From Streptomyces xanthophaeus (GTDB lineage: Bacteria; Actinomycetota; Actinomycetes; Streptomycetales; Streptomycetaceae): DNA of 64,000 nucleotides. The position numbers and the translations under genes were made by a program. The DNA is taken from contig NZ_CP076543.1 of assembly GCF_030440515.1 (NCBI RefSeq), positions 4,623,501 through 4,687,500 on the forward strand. Direction: 5' to 3'. The notes under the pieces were generated by a model. That model made no database searches, was not told where the DNA came from, and was given only the letters and a program-made list of their open reading frames with translations. This document shows, piece after piece, positions 17,475 to 25,532 of this stretch (position 1 is the stretch's first letter; each line of letters starts with the position of its first letter).

Positions 17475-17563
17475 AGCGGTCTTGACCCACGGCACGGGAC
17501 GGTTGTCGGCCCGATGCGTCAGAATTGGGGGCAGGGCCAGCGCACGCAATCCGAGGGGCACGA

Positions 17564-18256
17564 ATGTCCGGACTGATCGATACCACGGAGATGTATCTCC
17601 GCACCATCCTCGAGCTGGAAGAGGAAGGCGTGGTCCCCATGCGCGCCCGCATCGCCGAGCGGCTCGACCAGAGCGGTCCGACGGTGAGCCAGACGGTGGC
17701 GCGCATGGAGCGGGACGGCCTGGTGGCCGTCGCCAGCGACCGGCACCTCGAACTGACGGAGGAGGGGCGCCGACTGGCCACGCGTGTCATGCGCAAGCAC
17801 CGGCTCGCGGAGTGTCTGCTCGTCGACGTGATCGGCCTGGAGTGGGAGCAGGTGCACGCGGAGGCCTGCCGTTGGGAGCACGTGATGAGCGAGGCGGTGG
17901 AGCGGCGGGTGCTGGAGCTGCTGCGTCACCCGACCGAGTCGCCGTACGGGAACCCGATCCCGGGGCTGGAGGAGCTGGGTGAGAAGGCCGAGGCGGACCC
18001 GTTCCTGGAGGACGGCATGGTCAGTCTGTCCGAGCTCGACCCGGGCACCGAGGGCAAGACCGTGGTCGTCCGGCGTATCGGTGAGCCGATCCAGACGGAC
18101 GCCCAGCTGATGTATACGCTCCGGCGGGCGGGCGTGCAGCCCGGCTCGGTGGTGAGCGTGACGGAGTCGCCGGGTGGTGTGCTGGTCGGCAGTGGCGGTG
18201 AGGCTGCAGAGCTGGATGCGGAGGTCGCCTCGCACGTGTTCGTGGCGAAGCGCTGA
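17564..18256 (+). CDS. dmdR1: DtxR/IdeR-type iron-dependent repressor (DmdR1-like)
   Basis: This 230-residue metalloregulator has a winged helix at residues 1-70 (DQSGPTVSQTVARMERDGLV). In the dimerisation/metal domain the metal ligands fall at the same numbers as in DtxR: M10, H79, E83, H98, C102, E105 and H106. A C-terminal SH3-like domain follows. It should bind iron boxes when loaded with Fe2+ and repress siderophore and iron-uptake genes. The start follows GAGGGG. A long antisense frame across it is discussed in the findings. Confidence 0.9.
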   Translation: MSGLIDTTEMYLRTILELEEEGVVPMRARIAERLDQSGPTVSQTVARMERDGLVAVASDRHLELTEEGRRLATRVMRKHRLAECLLVDVIGLEWEQVHAEACRWEHVMSEAVERRVLELLRHPTESPYGNPIPGLEELGEKAEADPFLEDGMVSLSELDPGTEGKTVVVRRIGEPIQTDAQLMYTLRRAGVQPGSVVSVTESPGGVLVGSGGEAAELDAEVASHVFVAKR

Positions 18257-18263
18257 CTCCCGG

Positions 18264-18301
18264 CGCGCCGGTGTTCGCCTGACGGCGTTCGCGCCGGCGC
18301 G
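18264..18301. terminator. Hairpin after dmdR1
   Basis: The stem CGCGCCGG/CCGGCGCG starts eight bases after the dmdR1 stop. A stronger hairpin follows at 18397. Confidence 0.45.
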
Positions 18302-18396
18302 GATGTGTCCGGTGGACCGGTCCGTACGAGCTGTGCCCCGGGGGGTCCTGTCCCACGGGTCGTGACCCGTACGGATGACCGGCCCTTGGTGTGGGC

Positions 18397-18424
18397 GGTC
18401 CCGGCGCCTTTCGGCGCCGGGACC
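18397..18424. terminator. 12-bp perfect hairpin
   Basis: GGTCCCGGCGCC pairs with GGCGCCGGGACC around TTTC. It lies in the gap between dmdR1 and the hydrolase and probably ends transcription or insulates the next gene. Confidence 0.55.
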
Positions 18425-18589
18425 GGTCCTCCCCTGGTGACCTGGAGCCCCGAGCTCTCAAGGTCGTCCCCTCGGACCGTCTTCCCCGATCGGCCCGCCT
18501 CCCTGTTGAAAGGATCTCCATCGGCAGCGGCGGTCAATCCTTGAGCAAGGTCACTCGAAAGAGCGGTGTTGTGGGCGAGAAACCCGTTT

Positions 18590-18605
18590 TCGAATACGGG
18601 TTCGA
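18590..18605 (+). promoter_or_regulatory. LexA (SOS)-like box
   Basis: TCGAATACGGGTTCGA matches the actinobacterial LexA consensus TCGAAC-N4-GTTCGA at 11 of 12 fixed positions. A TAGTCT hexamer follows directly and could be the -10 element for the hydrolase at 18640. Confidence 0.45.
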
Positions 18606-18639
18606 TAGTCTGGCGGGGAGCGAAGGGGGTGCATCTGCG

Positions 18640-19518
18640 GTGGTACAGCGCGTCGATGTGACAGGGGCCGAAGGCGTGCGCCTGGCCGCCTGGGAGTTCC
18701 GCGAAGCAGAGGCCGGACCCGACACCCGCCCCGGGGTGCTGTTACTGCACGGCCTGATGGGCCGCGCCTTCCACTGGGCGGGCACCGCCCGCTGGCTCCG
18801 CGAGCGCCGCCGCGTCGTGGCCCTGGACCAGCGCGGACACGGCCAGAGCGCCCGCCCGCCCGCCGCCCCCGACGGCAGCCCGACCTCCCTGGGCCGCGAG
18901 GCCTTCGTGGCCGACGCCGAAGCGGCCGTCGAGCAGCTCGGTCTCGCCCCCGTGACGCTGATCGGCCACTCCATGGGCGCCCTCACCGCCTGGCAGCTCG
19001 CGGCCCGCCGCCCGGACCTGGTCGAAGCCGTGGTCATCTGCGACATGCGCGCCTCCGCCCTGGGCGCGGCCTCCCAGCAGGAATGGGAGGACTGGTTCCA
19101 CCACTGGCCCCTGCCCTTCCCCACCCAGGACGCGGCCCGCCGCTGGTTCGGCGAGGACGACCCCCGGGTGGAACGCCCCGACCCCGGCCGCGGCGCCTTC
19201 TTCGCCGAGGTCATGCACGAGGCGTCGGACGGCTGGCGCCCGGTCTTCTCCCGCCGCCAGATGCTGACGGCCCGCGAGACCTGGGTCCACGACGCCCACT
19301 GGGAGGAGCTCGCCCAGGTCCGCTGCCCGACCCTGGTGGTCCGGGGCCTCGACGGCGAACTGGGCCGGGCCGAGGCCCAGGAAATGGTCCGCGTCCTCCC
19401 GGCCGGCCAGTACGCGGAAATCCCCGACGCGGGCCACTACCTCCACTACGACCAGCCGACGGCCTGGCGCGAGGTCCTGGAACCCTTCCTCGACGGCATC
19501 AAGGCCGAAGCCCCCTGA
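18640..19518 (+). CDS. Alpha/beta hydrolase with a TTA codon
   Basis: This 292-residue alpha/beta-fold hydrolase shows VLLLHGLMGRAFHW (oxyanion region), the nucleophile elbow LIGHSMGALTAW with S111, VVRGLDGELG for the acid and DAGHYLHYD for the histidine. Codon 35 (18742-18744) is TTA, so translation should depend on the bldA leucyl-tRNA if the host is a Streptomyces. GTG 18640 is chosen because GAAGGGGG precedes it; TTG 18541 is an alternative. A LexA-like box lies 35 bases upstream. The substrate is unknown. Confidence 0.8.
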   Translation: MVQRVDVTGAEGVRLAAWEFREAEAGPDTRPGVLLLHGLMGRAFHWAGTARWLRERRRVVALDQRGHGQSARPPAAPDGSPTSLGREAFVADAEAAVEQLGLAPVTLIGHSMGALTAWQLAARRPDLVEAVVICDMRASALGAASQQEWEDWFHHWPLPFPTQDAARRWFGEDDPRVERPDPGRGAFFAEVMHEASDGWRPVFSRRQMLTARETWVHDAHWEELAQVRCPTLVVRGLDGELGRAEAQEMVRVLPAGQYAEIPDAGHYLHYDQPTAWREVLEPFLDGIKAEAP

Positions 19519-19720
19519 CCACCCGAAGACCCCGCCCCGGCGCCGACCGTCCCACCGACAACGGCCCCGGGGCTCTGAGCCGTCGACGGCGATCAGGCCC
19601 GTCGCCGTTGCCCGCCGGGCCGTGTCAGCGGTCTGTCAGCGGGCTGTTCGGGGGTTGTCAGGGGGCGGCTTCATGGTGGCGGCGTCACCAGGCAAGCACC
19701 GAGAAACGAGGTACCCCCCG

Positions 19721-20239
19721 ATGGACGCCGTCGCCGCCCTGCAGCTCCTGATCGCCGCCGCCTTCCTGAGCATCCCCGTCGTCCGCAGCCGCTACGGCGC
19801 CCGCGCCCAGGCCGCCGTCGAGGCCGAGTTGGGGCGGCAGGGGGTGCGCACCACCGCCATGGCCGAGAACGGCATGCGGCTCGACGCCGGCGGGCACGAG
19901 ACCTGGGCGCCCGTCGGGATCGCGGCGGCCCTGGTCCTGCCCGCCGTGCTCCAGGTCGCCGGGAGCTCGTGGAGCGGGACGGTGTCCTGGGTCGTCCAGC
20001 CGCTCGTCATCCTCGTGAACTGCGTGATCCTCTACTCGAACCTGACCGCCGTGCCGTCCGTGACCGCCGCCTTCGCCAAGTCCGGCGACGCCGAACTGCA
20101 GCGCATCGACGTCAGGTCCATGCTCCGCGCCGCCGAGGACGGCTTCCCCGACTGGGTGATGCCGTACCTCCAGAACCTCCGGCACGTCGTCGTCTTCGCG
20201 GGCTCGATCGCCGTACTCGTCCTGCTCGCCGCCCACTGA
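19721..20239 (+). CDS. Hypothetical membrane protein
   Basis: This 172-residue protein has an N-terminal hydrophobic segment (AVAALQLLIAAAFLSIPVV), two central ones (VGIAAALVLPAVLQVAG and VVQPLVILVNCVILYSNLTAV) and one at the C-terminus (VVVFAGSIAVLVLLAAH). I do not recognise a family. ATG 19721 is chosen, with ACGAGGT upstream; an ATG at 19622 in the same frame lacks a good site. The gene stands alone and ends at a strong terminator. Confidence 0.65.
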   Translation: MDAVAALQLLIAAAFLSIPVVRSRYGARAQAAVEAELGRQGVRTTAMAENGMRLDAGGHETWAPVGIAAALVLPAVLQVAGSSWSGTVSWVVQPLVILVNCVILYSNLTAVPSVTAAFAKSGDAELQRIDVRSMLRAAEDGFPDWVMPYLQNLRHVVVFAGSIAVLVLLAAH

Positions 20240-20252
20240 CGCCGGGCCCACG

Positions 20253-20304
20253 GGAACGGGCCGGCCTCCGCCCCCGCAAGGGGATTCGGAGGCCGGCCCG
20301 TTCC
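20253..20304. terminator. 18-bp perfect hairpin, bidirectional terminator
   Basis: GGAACGGGCCGGCCTCCG pairs perfectly with its complement at 20287-20304, around a 16-base loop. It lies between the convergent membrane protein gene and the ABC permease gene. Confidence 0.8.
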
Positions 20305-20346
20305 GGCGTGGTCGGTGACCGGTGGTCGGTGAGCGGTGGTCGGTGA

Positions 20347-22056
20347 TCAGCCCTTGCTGACCGCCCACAGGATCTCCGGGAGCTTGCCCGCCACCGTCGG
20401 GGCCGCGAGCCGCAGACCCGTCCAGGTGGCCAGTGCGCCCCAGGCGGCGCCCAGCGGGAGCACGATCCAGGAGATGTCCTGGTGGCCGTCCGCCGTGAGC
20501 CAGATCGTCAGGGCGATCACCGGCGCGGAGGCCAGCGCCGAGACCAGCATCCCGGCGAAGATGCCCGCCCAGGCGAGCCCGGCCTGCCCCGGGGCGACGT
20601 TCTTGAAGGCGCCGTCCGACGGGATCGAGTACGCGAAGCGGGCCGAGGCCAGTGCCCCCGTGCAGAGCATCGAGCCCAGCAGGGCCAGGGCCACGCCGGT
20701 GGCCGCCGGGAGGGCCGACCAGTCGCCGAGCAGCGCGGCCGTGATCACGGTGACCAGGATCGTGTACGGGACGGTGACCAGGGCCAGTGCGGCGGCCCGC
20801 GCGCGCAGTTCCACGTACGCGTCACGCGTGGAGGAGATGGTCTGCGCGACCATCCAGAACGCGGAGGTGTCCTGGCCGAACTGGTTGTACATCTGCATGC
20901 CGAGCATGCCCGCGCCGAAGCAGCCGAGGTAGACGGACCCCGAGCCCTGGAGGGCGTTGAAGACGGGGACGATCAGGCCGATCGCCAGCGCGGTCACCCA
21001 GGATGCCTTGGTCTTCGGATCGCGGACGGCGTAGCGCAGCGTGCGCTGCATGGTCGCGCCCGTCCGCCCGGCGGGCAGCAGGGACCACAGGCCGCCCGCG
21101 CCGCGGTCCTTCGCAGGCCGGGCCGCCGTGATGGTCGAGCCGTCCGGGGTGACCATCAGCCGGGTCAGGCTCCGCTCCCAGAACCACAGGAGGGCGGCCA
21201 CGGCGGCCACGGTCAGGGCCAGCTGGGCGGCCGCCACCCCGTACGCGCCCTCGCTCGCCGAGTCCACCATGGCGACGGCGGTCGCCGGCGGCAGCCAGCG
21301 CACCACGGCCTCGACGGGTTCCAGGGAGGCCAGGCCGCCCGCCTGGAACAGGCTCTGGCTGGCGAAGTTGGCCAGCTGCCCGCCCACCGCGATCAGCAGG
21401 CCGCTGAGCACGGCCAGGTCCCGCCCCTTGCGGCTGGTCAGCAGCCGCACGTTGGCCGTGGCAACCGCCCGCGCGAGGGTCACGCAGCCGAGCACCAGCA
21501 GGGGCGCGGCCACCACGGCGGCCACCGCGCCGGCGGCGCCGCGGGCGACGGCCAGTACGGAGCCGATGGCCAGGCACAGCGTGAACAGCGGTCCGATGCC
21601 GACCAGCGAGGAGGCGAGGAGGGCCCGTACGAGAGGACGCGGGCGCAGCGGCAGCATGACCAGCCGGCTCGGGTCGAGGGTCTCGTCCCCGGTGGGGAAG
21701 AACAGCGGCATGAAGGCCCAGCCGAGGGCCAGGATCGCGGCCAGCAGGACGACGGCCGTGCCGGCGTGGGCGTTCCCGTGCAGCAGGGCCAGGCCGAGCG
21801 TCACGAAGAAGCCGACGACCAGGGCGAAGGCGAGCGTCGAGAAGTAGGCGGCCTTGCGCTTGGAGGAGCCCTTCAGGCCGTTGCGCAGCAGCGACAGCTT
21901 GAGGCGGACGAAGACCGGGGTCAGCGGGACCGACGCGACGGACGAGATCCCTGCGGCCCCTGCGGCCCCTGCGGCCCCGGGGGTCCCCGTGGAGCTGGTG
22001 GCGGGTGTGGTCACTGTGCCGGCCGGTCCGGCGGCCGGGTTGGCGGGCGAGGTCAT
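20347..22056 (-). CDS. ABC transporter permease
   Basis: This 569-residue integral membrane protein has about a dozen hydrophobic segments, including YFSTLAFALVVGFFVTLGLALL and TVPYTILVTVITAALLGD, and a low-complexity N-terminus rich in Ala, Gly, Pro and Thr. It resembles permeases of ABC-2-like exporters paired with one separate ATPase. ATG 22056 overlaps the ATPase stop by four bases, so the two genes form an operon. The N-terminal DNA (about 21955-21990) has short tandem repeats coding for Gly-Ala-Ala. The substrate is unknown. Confidence 0.85.
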   Translation of the reverse strand: MTSPANPAAGPAGTVTTPATSSTGTPGAAGAAGAAGISSVASVPLTPVFVRLKLSLLRNGLKGSSKRKAAYFSTLAFALVVGFFVTLGLALLHGNAHAGTAVVLLAAILALGWAFMPLFFPTGDETLDPSRLVMLPLRPRPLVRALLASSLVGIGPLFTLCLAIGSVLAVARGAAGAVAAVVAAPLLVLGCVTLARAVATANVRLLTSRKGRDLAVLSGLLIAVGGQLANFASQSLFQAGGLASLEPVEAVVRWLPPATAVAMVDSASEGAYGVAAAQLALTVAAVAALLWFWERSLTRLMVTPDGSTITAARPAKDRGAGGLWSLLPAGRTGATMQRTLRYAVRDPKTKASWVTALAIGLIVPVFNALQGSGSVYLGCFGAGMLGMQMYNQFGQDTSAFWMVAQTISSTRDAYVELRARAAALALVTVPYTILVTVITAALLGDWSALPAATGVALALLGSMLCTGALASARFAYSIPSDGAFKNVAPGQAGLAWAGIFAGMLVSALASAPVIALTIWLTADGHQDISWIVLPLGAAWGALATWTGLRLAAPTVAGKLPEILWAVSKG

Positions 22057-22895
22057 CGCGATCCCGCCCCGGAGCCGCCGCCGAGCCACTCCAGCGAGTC
22101 TCCGGCCGCGTCGCGCCCGTGGGCGCCGACCAGTTCGAGGAAGGCGGCCTGCAGCGAGGGCGCGGAGCCGCGTACGTCGGCCAGCGGGCCCGCGGCGCGG
22201 ATCCGGCCGGCGGCCATCACGGCCACCCAGTCGCACAGCGACTCGACGAGCTCCATCACGTGGGAGGAGAAGATGACCGTGGCGCCGGAGGCCGTGTAGC
22301 GCTCCAGCACCCCGCGGATGGTCTGCGCCGACACCGGGTCGACGCCCTCGAACGGCTCGTCCAGGAAGAGCACTTCGGGGTTGTGCAGCAGCGCCGCCGC
22401 CAGGCCGATCTTCTTGCGCATGCCGGTCGAGTAGTCCACGACCAGCTTGTGCTGCGAGCCCGCGAGGTCGAGGACGTCCAGCAGCTGGGTCGCCCGCTTG
22501 TCGGTCTCCTCGCCCGGCAGCCCGCGCAGCCGGCCCATGTAGCCGAGCAGTTCGCGCCCCGACAGCCGCTCGAAGAGCCGCAGACCCTCGGGCAGTACGC
22601 CGATGCGCGCCTTCACCTCGGTCGGGTCCGCCCACACGTCGTGCCCCGCGACGTGGACCCGCCCCATGTCCGGGCGCAGCAGTCCGGTCACCATCGACAG
22701 CGTGGTCGTCTTGCCGGCGCCGTTCGGGCCCACGAGACCGATGAACTGCCCGGCGGGCAGCTCCAGGTCGATCCCGGCGACGGCCACCTGGTCGCCGAAC
22801 CGCTTCCACAGACCTTCCACCCGCACGGCGGGCGGCGCGGATCGCGCGCCACCCGTCCCGTACGTTCCACCCGTCGCATCGCCCTGGTCCGGCAT
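22053..22895 (-). CDS. ABC transporter ATP-binding protein
   Basis: This 280-residue ATPase drives the permease encoded just downstream. Walker A is GLVGPNGAGKTTTLSMVTG near residue 55, the signature is VVDYSTGMRKKIGLAAALLHNP near residue 155, and Walker B is EVLFLDEPFEGVDPVS, with the switch histidine in VIFSSHVME. Export is more likely than import because no binding protein gene is adjacent. Confidence 0.9.
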   Translation of the reverse strand: MPDQGDATGGTYGTGGARSAPPAVRVEGLWKRFGDQVAVAGIDLELPAGQFIGLVGPNGAGKTTTLSMVTGLLRPDMGRVHVAGHDVWADPTEVKARIGVLPEGLRLFERLSGRELLGYMGRLRGLPGEETDKRATQLLDVLDLAGSQHKLVVDYSTGMRKKIGLAAALLHNPEVLFLDEPFEGVDPVSAQTIRGVLERYTASGATVIFSSHVMELVESLCDWVAVMAAGRIRAAGPLADVRGSAPSLQAAFLELVGAHGRDAAGDSLEWLGGGSGAGSR

Positions 22896-23037
22896 GCGCC
22901 CGCCTCCCGTTTTACGTCCCCGTTGGTCGTTCCTTCTTCACCATAGGAGGAGGGGGAGAGGCCTGAGCAGTTACTTATGTCATCAGTTTTCGCCCTGATT
23001 CCGCAGGTCCGGCAGGCGAGTTCCGAGTCCTGGGGTG

Positions 23038-23084
23038 CCGGGCTCCGGGCTCCGGGCTCCGGGCTCCGAGTCCCGGGCTCCGGA
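23038..23084. repeat. Short tandem repeat of CCGGGCT
   Basis: Four exact 7-bp units are followed by degenerate copies (GAGTCCCGGGCTCCGGAGTC). They lie in the gap just beyond the stop of the primase-polymerase gene. Confidence 0.7.
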
Positions 23085-23085
23085 G

Positions 23086-23772
23086 TCAGCCCTGGCGGCG
23101 CTTGCGTTCCGCCGCGGCCTCGCTGCCGCACGCGTACGCCAGCGCGTCGATCAGCTCCTCCGTGTCGGGCAGCCACCGGTTCGCCGGCGTGGGCCGGCGC
23201 GCCCACTGGACCGAGCCCCGGCCGCCGAAGCGGGTGGGGGGCGCGGCCACGTACTCGCCCTCGCCCCGCGCCACCAGGTCGATCGTGGCGGCCGGCCAGC
23301 CCAGCTTGCGCACCAGGTCGGGCACCTTGACACCGGCGCCGGGCAGGACGAAGAACAGCATCCGGTGGTCGGGCGTGAGGGTGACCGGTCCGAGGGTGCG
23401 CTCCATCCGCTCCAGCCGTGCCAGCGCGAGGAACCCGGCCGATTCGGGCACGTCGAGCGCGTCGAACGTCCGGCCCGTCGGCAGCAGGATCGAGGCCTGC
23501 GGGTGCTTCGCCCAGATCCGCCGGACCTGCACCGCGCTGCCGGTGGCCTGGGCCGCCCAGTCCTTCACCGCCGGGTGGGCGCCGGGAGCCGGGCAGTCCG
23601 CCGCCCCGCAGGAGCACAGCTCGCGGCCGTCCCCGGGCTCCAACCAGGTGCCGGCGAAGACATCCCAGTGCCGTTCTTCCGCGTACCGCACGGCATGGTC
23701 CAGCAGCTGCTCGCCGCGCTGCTTGGGGATGGGTGCGGTCTCCGTGACTCCGATGGTCTCTTCCACGCCCAT
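23086..23772 (-). CDS. Bifunctional primase/polymerase domain protein
   Basis: This 228-residue protein resembles stand-alone prim-pol domains (bifunctional DNA primase/polymerase, N-terminal) common in Streptomyces. Visible elements are LLDHAVRYAEERHWDVFAGTWLE, a Cys cluster CSCGAADCPAPGAHPA, HPQASILLPTGRTFDALDVPE with acidic residues near 110, and RGEGEYVAAPPTRFGGRGSVQWAR. No helicase domain is attached, so a replicative role is not certain. ATG 23772 has GAGGAG upstream; an ATG 18 bases earlier is less likely. Confidence 0.75.
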   Translation of the reverse strand: MGVEETIGVTETAPIPKQRGEQLLDHAVRYAEERHWDVFAGTWLEPGDGRELCSCGAADCPAPGAHPAVKDWAAQATGSAVQVRRIWAKHPQASILLPTGRTFDALDVPESAGFLALARLERMERTLGPVTLTPDHRMLFFVLPGAGVKVPDLVRKLGWPAATIDLVARGEGEYVAAPPTRFGGRGSVQWARRPTPANRWLPDTEELIDALAYACGSEAAAERKRRQG

Positions 23773-23988
23773 CACAACTCCTCGGGTCACCCGGGGTTAC
23801 GGGCGTAAACCAGGCGGCGGGCGGAGCATCGATCCTGCATACGGGGCGCACTGATGCACGCGTGGGGGCGCGTAGGAGGCCGGGGCGCCGGAGTTGGGTA
23901 GCGACACGACGCAGAGCGGAAGATTCTCCGCACATCAGGCGGGAAGTGATCATTCCAACGGATCACCCGCGGTCAGCAGGGGGTTTTC

Positions 23989-25368
23989 ATGGCAGCCAGG
24001 CCTCTCGTCGCCCGCCAGCCGAACGAACGGCTGCAGGCGCTCATCCAGGAAGCCGGGTGCTCCAACGCCGGGCTCGCCCGGCGCGTGAACATGTGCGGGG
24101 CCGAACACGGCCTCGATCTCCGCTACGACAAGACCTCCGTGGCCCGGTGGCTGCGCGGCCAGCAGCCGCGGGGCCGGGCTCCCGGAATCATCGCCGAGGC
24201 GCTCGGGCGCAAGCTCGGCCGGACCGTCACCATCGACGAGATCGGCATGGCCAACGGGAAGAACCTCGCCTCCGGCGTCGGCCTGCAGTTCTCCCCGACC
24301 GTCATCGGCGCCATCGAGCAGGTCTGCGAGCTGTGGCGCAGTGACGTCGGCCGCCGCGACTTCCTCGCGGGCTCCAGCGTGGCCGCCTCCGCGCTCGTCG
24401 AGCCGAGCCGCGACTGGCTGATCACCGGGGCCGACACCCAGGTCGCCCGCAGCGGCGGCTCGCGGGTCGGCATGCCGGACGTGGAGGCGGTCCGGGCGAC
24501 CACCGAGGCCCTGAAGGACCTCGACCACCGCTTCGGCAGCGGGCACGTCCGGCCGGTGGTCGTGCACTACCTCAACTCCGTGGTGTCCGGGCTGATCGGC
24601 GGCTCCTACCGGGAACCCGTCGGGCGGGCCCTGTTCGCGGCGGTGGCCCGGCTGACCGAGCTGGCCGGCTACATGGCGGTGGACACGGGCCAGCCGGGCC
24701 TGGCCCAGCGGTACTACATCCAGGCGCTACGCCTCGCCCAGGCGGCGGGGGACCGGGCGTACGGGGGCTACGTGCTCGCGGCGTCCATGAGCCATCTCGC
24801 CGCCGAACTGGGCAACCCGCGGGAGATCGCGCAGCTGGCGCGGGCCGCCCAGGAGGGGACGCGGGGGCAGGTCACGCCGCGGGTCGAGGCCATGTTCTAC
24901 GCGGCCGAGGCGCGCGGGCACGCGCTGCTCGGGGACACCCGGGCGACGGCGGTGCTGTCCGGGCGGGCGGTGAGCGCGCTGGAGCGGGCGGAGCCGGAGT
25001 CGGGTGACGACCCGGTGTGGATCCGTCACTTCGACGCGGCGTACCTCGCGGACGAGCTGGCGCACTGCCACCGGGACCTGGGCCAGGCGGACGCGGCGGC
25101 CAGGCGGGCGGAGGAGGCCCTGCGGGGCATGCCGGCGGGCAAGGCGCGCCGCCGGGCCATCGGGCTGCTTCTGCTGGCGGCGGCGCAGGTGCAGCAGCGG
25201 GAGGTGGAACAGGCCTGCCTGACGGCGACGCAGGCGGCGGAACTGCTGGAGGGGCTCCGCTCGAACCGGGGCGTGGAGTACCTGGACGACTTCCGGGCGC
25301 GGCTGGAGCCGTACCGGGAGGAGGCGGCGGTGCGGGAGTTCGCGGCGCGGCTGGAGGTGACGGCGTAG
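23989..25368 (+). CDS. NsdA-like TPR-containing regulator
   Basis: This 459-residue protein begins RQPNERLQALIQEAGCSNAGLARRVN, a cryptic helix-turn-helix characteristic of Streptomyces regulators related to NsdA, and continues DKTSVARWLRGQQPRG. A long all-helical C-terminal region (about 170-455) has TPR-like repeats (GLAQRYYIQALRLAQAAGDRAYGGYVLAASMSHL). NsdA-type proteins influence sporulation and antibiotic production; whether this one does is inferred from resemblance only. It is divergent from the prim-pol gene. The gap between them holds the inverted repeat GTGATC/GATCAC at 23947-23967. Confidence 0.75.
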   Translation: MAARPLVARQPNERLQALIQEAGCSNAGLARRVNMCGAEHGLDLRYDKTSVARWLRGQQPRGRAPGIIAEALGRKLGRTVTIDEIGMANGKNLASGVGLQFSPTVIGAIEQVCELWRSDVGRRDFLAGSSVAASALVEPSRDWLITGADTQVARSGGSRVGMPDVEAVRATTEALKDLDHRFGSGHVRPVVVHYLNSVVSGLIGGSYREPVGRALFAAVARLTELAGYMAVDTGQPGLAQRYYIQALRLAQAAGDRAYGGYVLAASMSHLAAELGNPREIAQLARAAQEGTRGQVTPRVEAMFYAAEARGHALLGDTRATAVLSGRAVSALERAEPESGDDPVWIRHFDAAYLADELAHCHRDLGQADAAARRAEEALRGMPAGKARRRAIGLLLLAAAQVQQREVEQACLTATQAAELLEGLRSNRGVEYLDDFRARLEPYREEAAVREFAARLEVTA

Positions 25369-25532
25369 GGAGGGTGTGCGGTCGGTCGGGCGCCGCGGGC
25401 CCGGCCTGATCGGCAGGACATCCCCGGGGCGGGGCCGGACGGGCTTCGGGGTGCTCTCACCGTGGCGGTGCGTGACGGGGTAGCGTGACCTGACGGTTCC
25501 GTAGGGTCGGGCGAGTCGGAGAAGGAGTCCCG

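Larger units (their letters stand above)
18257..18639. other. Gap with two hairpins and a LexA-like box
   Basis: This 383-base region has no convincing gene. The reading frame of the next gene stays open upstream as far as a TTG at 18541, but the box at 18590 and the ribosome-binding site before 18640 argue that translation starts at 18640. Confidence 0.55.

Noticed and set aside
21950..22000. CCTGCGGCC tandem units read as a possible mobile repeat
   Set aside because: They lie inside the permease gene and simply encode a Gly-Ala-Ala-rich N-terminus.
25369..25532. Possible riboswitch or leader before the Gln/Pro-rich protein
   Set aside because: No recognisable conserved RNA elements; only ordinary promoter-like sequence.
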